A stretch of 64,000 nt of DNA from NCBI GenBank assembly GCA_029945375.1, contig CM057062.1, positions 1,426,001 to 1,490,000 of the forward strand. The letters run 5' to 3'. The notes under the pieces were generated by a model, which saw nothing but the letters and a program-made list of their open reading frames with translations, was not told the origin of the DNA and searched no databases. Source of the DNA: Agaricus subrufescens (Eukaryota; Basidiomycota; Agaricomycetes; Agaricales; Agaricaceae). Position 1 is the first letter of the stretch, and every line of letters begins with the position of its first letter. This document shows positions 59,639-64,000 of the stretch, in pieces. Position numbers and translations under genes: made by a program.

Positions 59639-62600
59639 CTACTCTTCCTTCTTCTTACCCCTCCCAATCCCAACCCGTCCAAGAATCCACCTGACCCTCT
59701 CAACAACTCTATCTCCAACACCCCAAACTCCGACCAAAACACCCAAATCCACAACGCCCAACTCCAAAACCGCAGCAATAAACCTCGGCGCAAAAACCTC
59801 CCACACCATCAAATGTCGACGGAACACAGCCGCACTCATCGAAGCCCCGAATAACAACACAAGGAAATACATCTGAATAAGAAGTGTTGAGAGGATCGAA
59901 GAGTGAGTGATATCCAGACCGAGTTTCGGAGTGTCGCCCTCTTCTTCGGAACCTTCAGAGGGAGAAGGTACTGTAGGGGATCTCTTCCAGCCACCTATCA
60001 ATAGGCCGCCTACTATTCCGAGCACCCAAAATGCCCCGACACTGTTCAACAGCACAGTAATATGACTCCAGGGATATTGTACTTTCTCACTCAACATGAA
60101 AGCAGTCTTCCATTGTACGGATGGAAACGTACTTTGGTGACCTGTAGCGTAAAAAGTGACGAATGACAATAGGATAAGTGGGAGGACTGTAAGGAATGTC
60201 GTTGGCTCCACCACTTCGTTTGCTTTTCTTTCCTTTCCTGGGCTCGCCTTTTTCGGTGTCGCACCCGTCGATGAGGATGATGATTTGGCAGTGGGATCAG
60301 ATAAACCACCAACAATGGGGTTCAAAGCGCTCCCAACAACTCTTTCAATCTCCTTCGCATCCCTCACTCCATCCAAAGCCTCCAAGTACGCAACAATTGC
60401 CACAGCACTCAATCCCAACACCACTTGTCCAGGAAGCGGCGTGCACAGGTACACGAACGCGAAAGACAGGAGATAGAACAGCAAATACGGCGCTCCGTAA
60501 GCATTCGCATATCCTAAAACCACAACTTGCGTTGTCGTGCTCGTGTTTGCGACTGCCGTTGACGAAGATGCTGAGTTGGAAAATGGAGCACGGACGTGAA
60601 TGTCGAGACATAGTGGTATAATCGACCATCCTATTATTCCAAGTCCCAACAGGGCACAAACGCCTCTAGCAATCCATGATCGTAACGTCCGCAAACGAAT
60701 CAAAGGTTCTATAATGCCTACAACCGTTTCGAGGATCTGGAAGAACGAGGGTGATGTTGACGTAGTTTGAAGCCCACCACTGTCGATCCATTCTAGTACC
60801 CAAACCTGCCACGAGCCAACTAAAGCGGGCGCAATTACTCCCCACACCATCGCCAGACCTATGCCAGAATCACTTTTCGTGATTTTCAAGATTCTCGTCA
60901 TGATGACTGGTACAATGATAGCGGTGGGTAAGGAGAGGAGTATCGACCACAGTGGAGGCGTTGTCGACGTTGGGATGATGGCCATCGGTGACGGGCCTGT
61001 GATTGTGTCAGAAGGTATTGACGTGTTGAGCGGTGTAGATGGGGACGACAGTGGGATGGAAAGTGTTGCATAGAATGTAACATGGCAATATGCGCCTTGT
61101 TCCTCTCTGCATACGGTCACGAGCGACATGAGCCTGACACAAACGAGGAACAACAATGAGAATCCAAGTATCCTTCCTCGAAGGGTTGAAAGGCCAAGCC
61201 TCCCAAGCAACGCACTGGAACGCTTGCTCTTCGACTTGCTTGACGATGACGTAATAGAGGATAATCCCGGCGCTGCTATGCCTGTCAGCACGAAAGGTAC
61301 CATTGCGGTCGCGCTCAACCATAACACAACCCTATCCTCCCAGAAAGTGAAAGAATTGGAAAAGAATGATGCAGCGTGCAACGAGAGGATCCCAGCACCG
61401 AAAATTCCACCCTGTCCTGCCATCCTGCTCCACCAGCCCTGTTCGAGGTGGATTAAGGAGGTAATGACAGCAAATACGCATCCCATCATGAGACCAGTGA
61501 ATAAAGCCGCCTCGAGCGAATTGAAAGGGACTGCTTGAATGATGGACGACGGGAGTAAAGATCTGAGGGTGTAACATAAGGTGAAAGTTGTAACACCCAC
61601 TCCTGCAGTCGTTTTCCATACACTCGGGACGAGCGAATGAACAAAGGAGTGACCATCACGGGGACTTTTCTGTCGCAAAGCCACGTAGATGAGGAACGCG
61701 GTAACTATCGCGGTCAGCATGAGAGCTAAACCCGAGGCCATGAGCTCGGGATTGAATTGTGCCCAAATGGCGCGACACACGGAGAGGGCGGCTCGATTGT
61801 AAGACGCCATCGAAATTAATTTCGCTTCAAGAGGATTTTGGGGTGATAGTTGAGGTGATATTGTTATCGCGTCCCATGCTGATTGGAGCGTGTTCCAGGC
61901 AGGGTCGAGCTCAGAACCGGAGGAAGAGGCGCGGTACGTTTCTAGGTACTGGTGAATCTGTCGTGAGTTGAGGTCGAGTGCGTATTCGAGTTCTAGCTTG
62001 GATTTGGAAGATTTTGTTGAAGAACGCCAGAATAGTTCTGGAATGATCGTTCCGAGGTTGTTGAATGGTACTGGTAAACCCAATAGCATGCTCAGAGTCG
62101 GTAGGAGGTCAATTTGTTGTATAGATCGCCATGATCTTTTCGCCCCGGGGAAGGTTTTGTATCCCAGTAATCCGGGATGTATATTCCCTCGCGTTTTGTC
62201 CGTCAACGGTGGGCCCTTGGAATAGATCCAAAGGGCAGAGGAAGTCTCGAGGACGCCGTCGCCACCGTGGTCACCGGCTTTATTCATTCCATGATCCCCG
62301 AGCACGACGAGAAGCGTATCGTCATCGAGCAGGTCCACTACTCTTCGTAGCGCAGTATCCATTTGTGTTAATTTGGCGTGCATAGAGGGATGTGAGGGGC
62401 CAACACGATGTCCGACGTGATCAACGCCTAGAAAATGACCTATAAGGAAATCGAACTGCTTTTTAGACGTGGAAGTGTTGGAGGAGAGGGGAAGTCCAGG
62501 ATGGGCATTGTTGAGTAACGGGAAAAGATGTGTCAGGACACCGGTATCGACAGTATGTAGGTCCTCCACGTTGAATGAATCATACGGGAAGGTGAGGTTG

Positions 62601-63167
62601 GGGTGGAAGGATGTCGGAAATACGGAAAGCCATGTATCGTCTCCCATGAATGCGACCTTGTAAGTATGACGTTCAGTAAGGCTGGGATATAAGGACAATG
62701 ACGACACATACCGATCTGTCGGCCAGCTGTAGTTGTTTGATAATCGAGTCCTCCAGAATCTCTGAGCCACCAAAATTGCTTCCTGCATCAACAAAGGTCG
62801 GTAGCGAGCCAGTAGTCAGAGCCTTGATCCTCTGTAGCGTCGTCGTCGGTGGATCCGCATATGCATTGAAGATAAACGAATGCTCCGGGCGTGCTTGTGT
62901 CAGCTCAGCAGGGAGGGTTAGGACTCCATGATGATACGTGTTGAGTGGTTCTGGTGGATCGGGAGAGACAAAGTCGAATCGGAGAGCATCGATGATGAGG
63001 ACTACAGCGCGTCTATGCGTCTGCTTTGGACTGCCTGGTCCAGTGTACGCCGTGTCTGGCCTCGAAAGGTCGGAAAGGGCGAGTCTGGCGAGGAGGAAAC
63101 CCCGCGAAAAGAGGAGGATGGCCGCGACATGGAGCAGGACCAGCCAGGTCACCAGGCGAGCATACAT
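59639..63167 (-). CDS. GPI13: GPI ethanolamine-phosphate transferase 3 (PIG-O/Gpi13), 1157 aa, intact
   Basis: Two exons (63167-62712 and 62656-59639, intron 55 nt) join to 1157 residues, the usual length for the family. Residues 5-30 form a signal-anchor helix. The alkaline-phosphatase-like catalytic domain follows in the ER lumen: LIIDALRFDF with the metal ligand D60, GVDHVGHR (D231, H232, H235) and GDHGMNKAGDHGG (D273, H274). The C-terminal two thirds has many hydrophobic segments. The enzyme adds the ethanolamine phosphate on the third mannose of the GPI anchor, which later links to protein. It is the only intact copy of at least six in this window and is transcribed toward gene D. GPI13 is essential in yeast, so this copy is likely under strong selection. 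Confidence 0.95.
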
Positions 63168-63635
63168 AACAAGCGTGCGAACAACAAGTCCGATCCGTAT
63201 GACATATTACATATCATATAACATTCCTTCTCGCATTGACCCGAAAAGCTAAACCTTCTAGTGACCACCTCTTGCCTTAGTACAAGGCTGTCTTGCAGAC
63301 AACCACAAGTGACATTCAAGACACTATGCTTCTTCAATAACTACCGCAACGCGACTTTTACAGATTCGCTGTTCTCTGCGTCCTCAGGAATCGTCTAGCC
63401 ACGGACGTGATGACAAGGACCGGTGTACTATGTGGCTAAAAAAATTACGCGCGAACGTTGAAGCCGATTCAGCAATGCAAGTCAAAGGAGCCCATGTAGA
63501 AACTCTTGACAGACCTCTAATGATCTAATCTCCACAACCTCAGAGCGTCTATCAATTCTGGATCTAAAAGCACCGAAGTTACAGCTTCTATTTGTACTGC
63601 CACTACCACTGGCTGCGCATTGCATTATCCTCCCC
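63168..63635. promoter_or_regulatory. divergent promoter region of GPI13 and the NACHT gene
   Basis: 470 bases between two divergent starts. No clear TATA box or other site stands out. Confidence 0.5.
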
Positions 63636-64000
63636 ATGCCGTTGCTGCAGCAAGCCGAGGGAACCACTGTGAATGATGGTTTCTTTGTCGATATAACTGG
63701 ATCTGGCAATGTTGTCAGTGTCAGACCTGATGCTGGTGAGCACCACCCACCTATCATAGCTCACGTTGACCAAGGCCTGTATATCCAAAGGGAACGGAGA
63801 AGGAATCCGACTATTGCGCGAGTCTTATGTTCAACACGAAGCCATCCACGACTCGGACGCCCGCGGTGATCTTGGATGTCACCCCGGCACTCGACAAACG
63901 TACATTAGTCGCGTCACCAGCTGGGGCTCTGGGGAATGGGAATCTGAGAAGCGTGCGTTCTTGATGACTGGCCCGGCCGGGGCAGGCAAGTCAGCCATCG
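63636..64000 (+). CDS. NACHT-domain (NLR-like) protein, 5' part only
   Basis: Exon 1 from ATG 63636 to 63735, intron 63736-63790 (GTGAGC...AAAG), then exon 2 to the window edge. The joined protein reads DAG-NGEGIRLLRESYVQHEAIHDS, then CHPGTRQTYISRVTSWGSG and a Walker A motif GPAGAGKSAI near its right end. The CHPGTR...W...FLMTGPAGAGKSAI pattern is that of the NACHT NTPases that are very numerous in mushroom genomes and are proposed to act as NLR-type immune or self-recognition receptors. The N-terminal segment (FFVDITGSGNVVSV) is short. The effector type and repeat domain lie outside the window. Confidence 0.8.

Noticed and set aside
1..64000. CRISPR arrays, rRNA genes, bacterial operons or phage genes
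   Set aside because: No regularly spaced repeats, no rRNA-like sequence, and all genes have spliceosomal introns.

Overview
This is a stretch of fungal nuclear DNA, almost certainly from a mushroom-forming basidiomycete (Agaricomycetes). The genes are split by introns of about 48-70 nt with GT(A/G)AGT-type donors. The proteins are a GPI ethanolamine-phosphate transferase, an AlkB-like dioxygenase, an alpha/beta hydrolase and a NACHT P-loop protein. The mobile DNA is a Tnp2/Plavaka-like transposase and a chromodomain Ty3/gypsy element, a mix typical of that class. I see no rRNA, CRISPR or bacterial-type operon.

Layout. At the left edge, on the minus strand, are an alpha/beta hydrolase (1-1152, running off the window, with apparent single-base frameshifts at homopolymers) and an AlkB-like 2OG-Fe(II) dioxygenase (1883-3019). 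From about 3 kb to 63.2 kb lies a tandem array of roughly six diverged copies of one cassette. Each cassette holds decayed coding sequence, then (in five of six) a small plus-strand gene of an unrecognised family, then a minus-strand copy of GPI13/PIG-O. The five small genes (A 7285-7956, C 15815-16330, B 23972-24677, E 30125-30693, D 57916-58466) keep open frames and shared exon lengths although the DNA around them has decayed. Only the last GPI13 (59639-63167) is intact; the others are relics at about 9.5, 11.4, 17.8-19.6, 26.4-27.0 and 33.1-33.5 kb.

The last cassette is split by a 21,085-bp element (36379-57463). It has imperfect terminal inverted repeats, a 5-bp target duplication (GGATC) and clear empty-site counterparts in sister cassettes at 15364 and about 29.69 kb. 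It encodes a Tnp2/Plavaka-like transposase (38696-41991) and at least three cargo genes of unknown function. One cargo gene (42845-53689) is split in turn by a 7,823-bp Ty3/gypsy chromodomain retrotransposon (44138-51960, target duplication GAAGT) whose two 569-bp LTRs differ at about four positions. The window therefore shows three nested levels: tandem duplication, DNA transposon, retrotransposon.

The retrotransposon looks self-primed (the sequence next to its 5' LTR is complementary to the LTR near the predicted transcript start), carries seven alternating heat-shock-element half-sites in its LTR, and has an extra open frame before gag. A separate 831-bp TIR element with an internal tRNA-like sequence interrupts another cassette at 12875-13705. 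A NACHT-domain gene begins at 63636, divergently from GPI13, and runs off the right edge.

The most unusual content is (1) the giant cargo-carrying TIR element with its empty sites, and (2) the five-member small-gene family riding in the GPI13 tandem array. I do not recognise the function of either the family or the cargo proteins.
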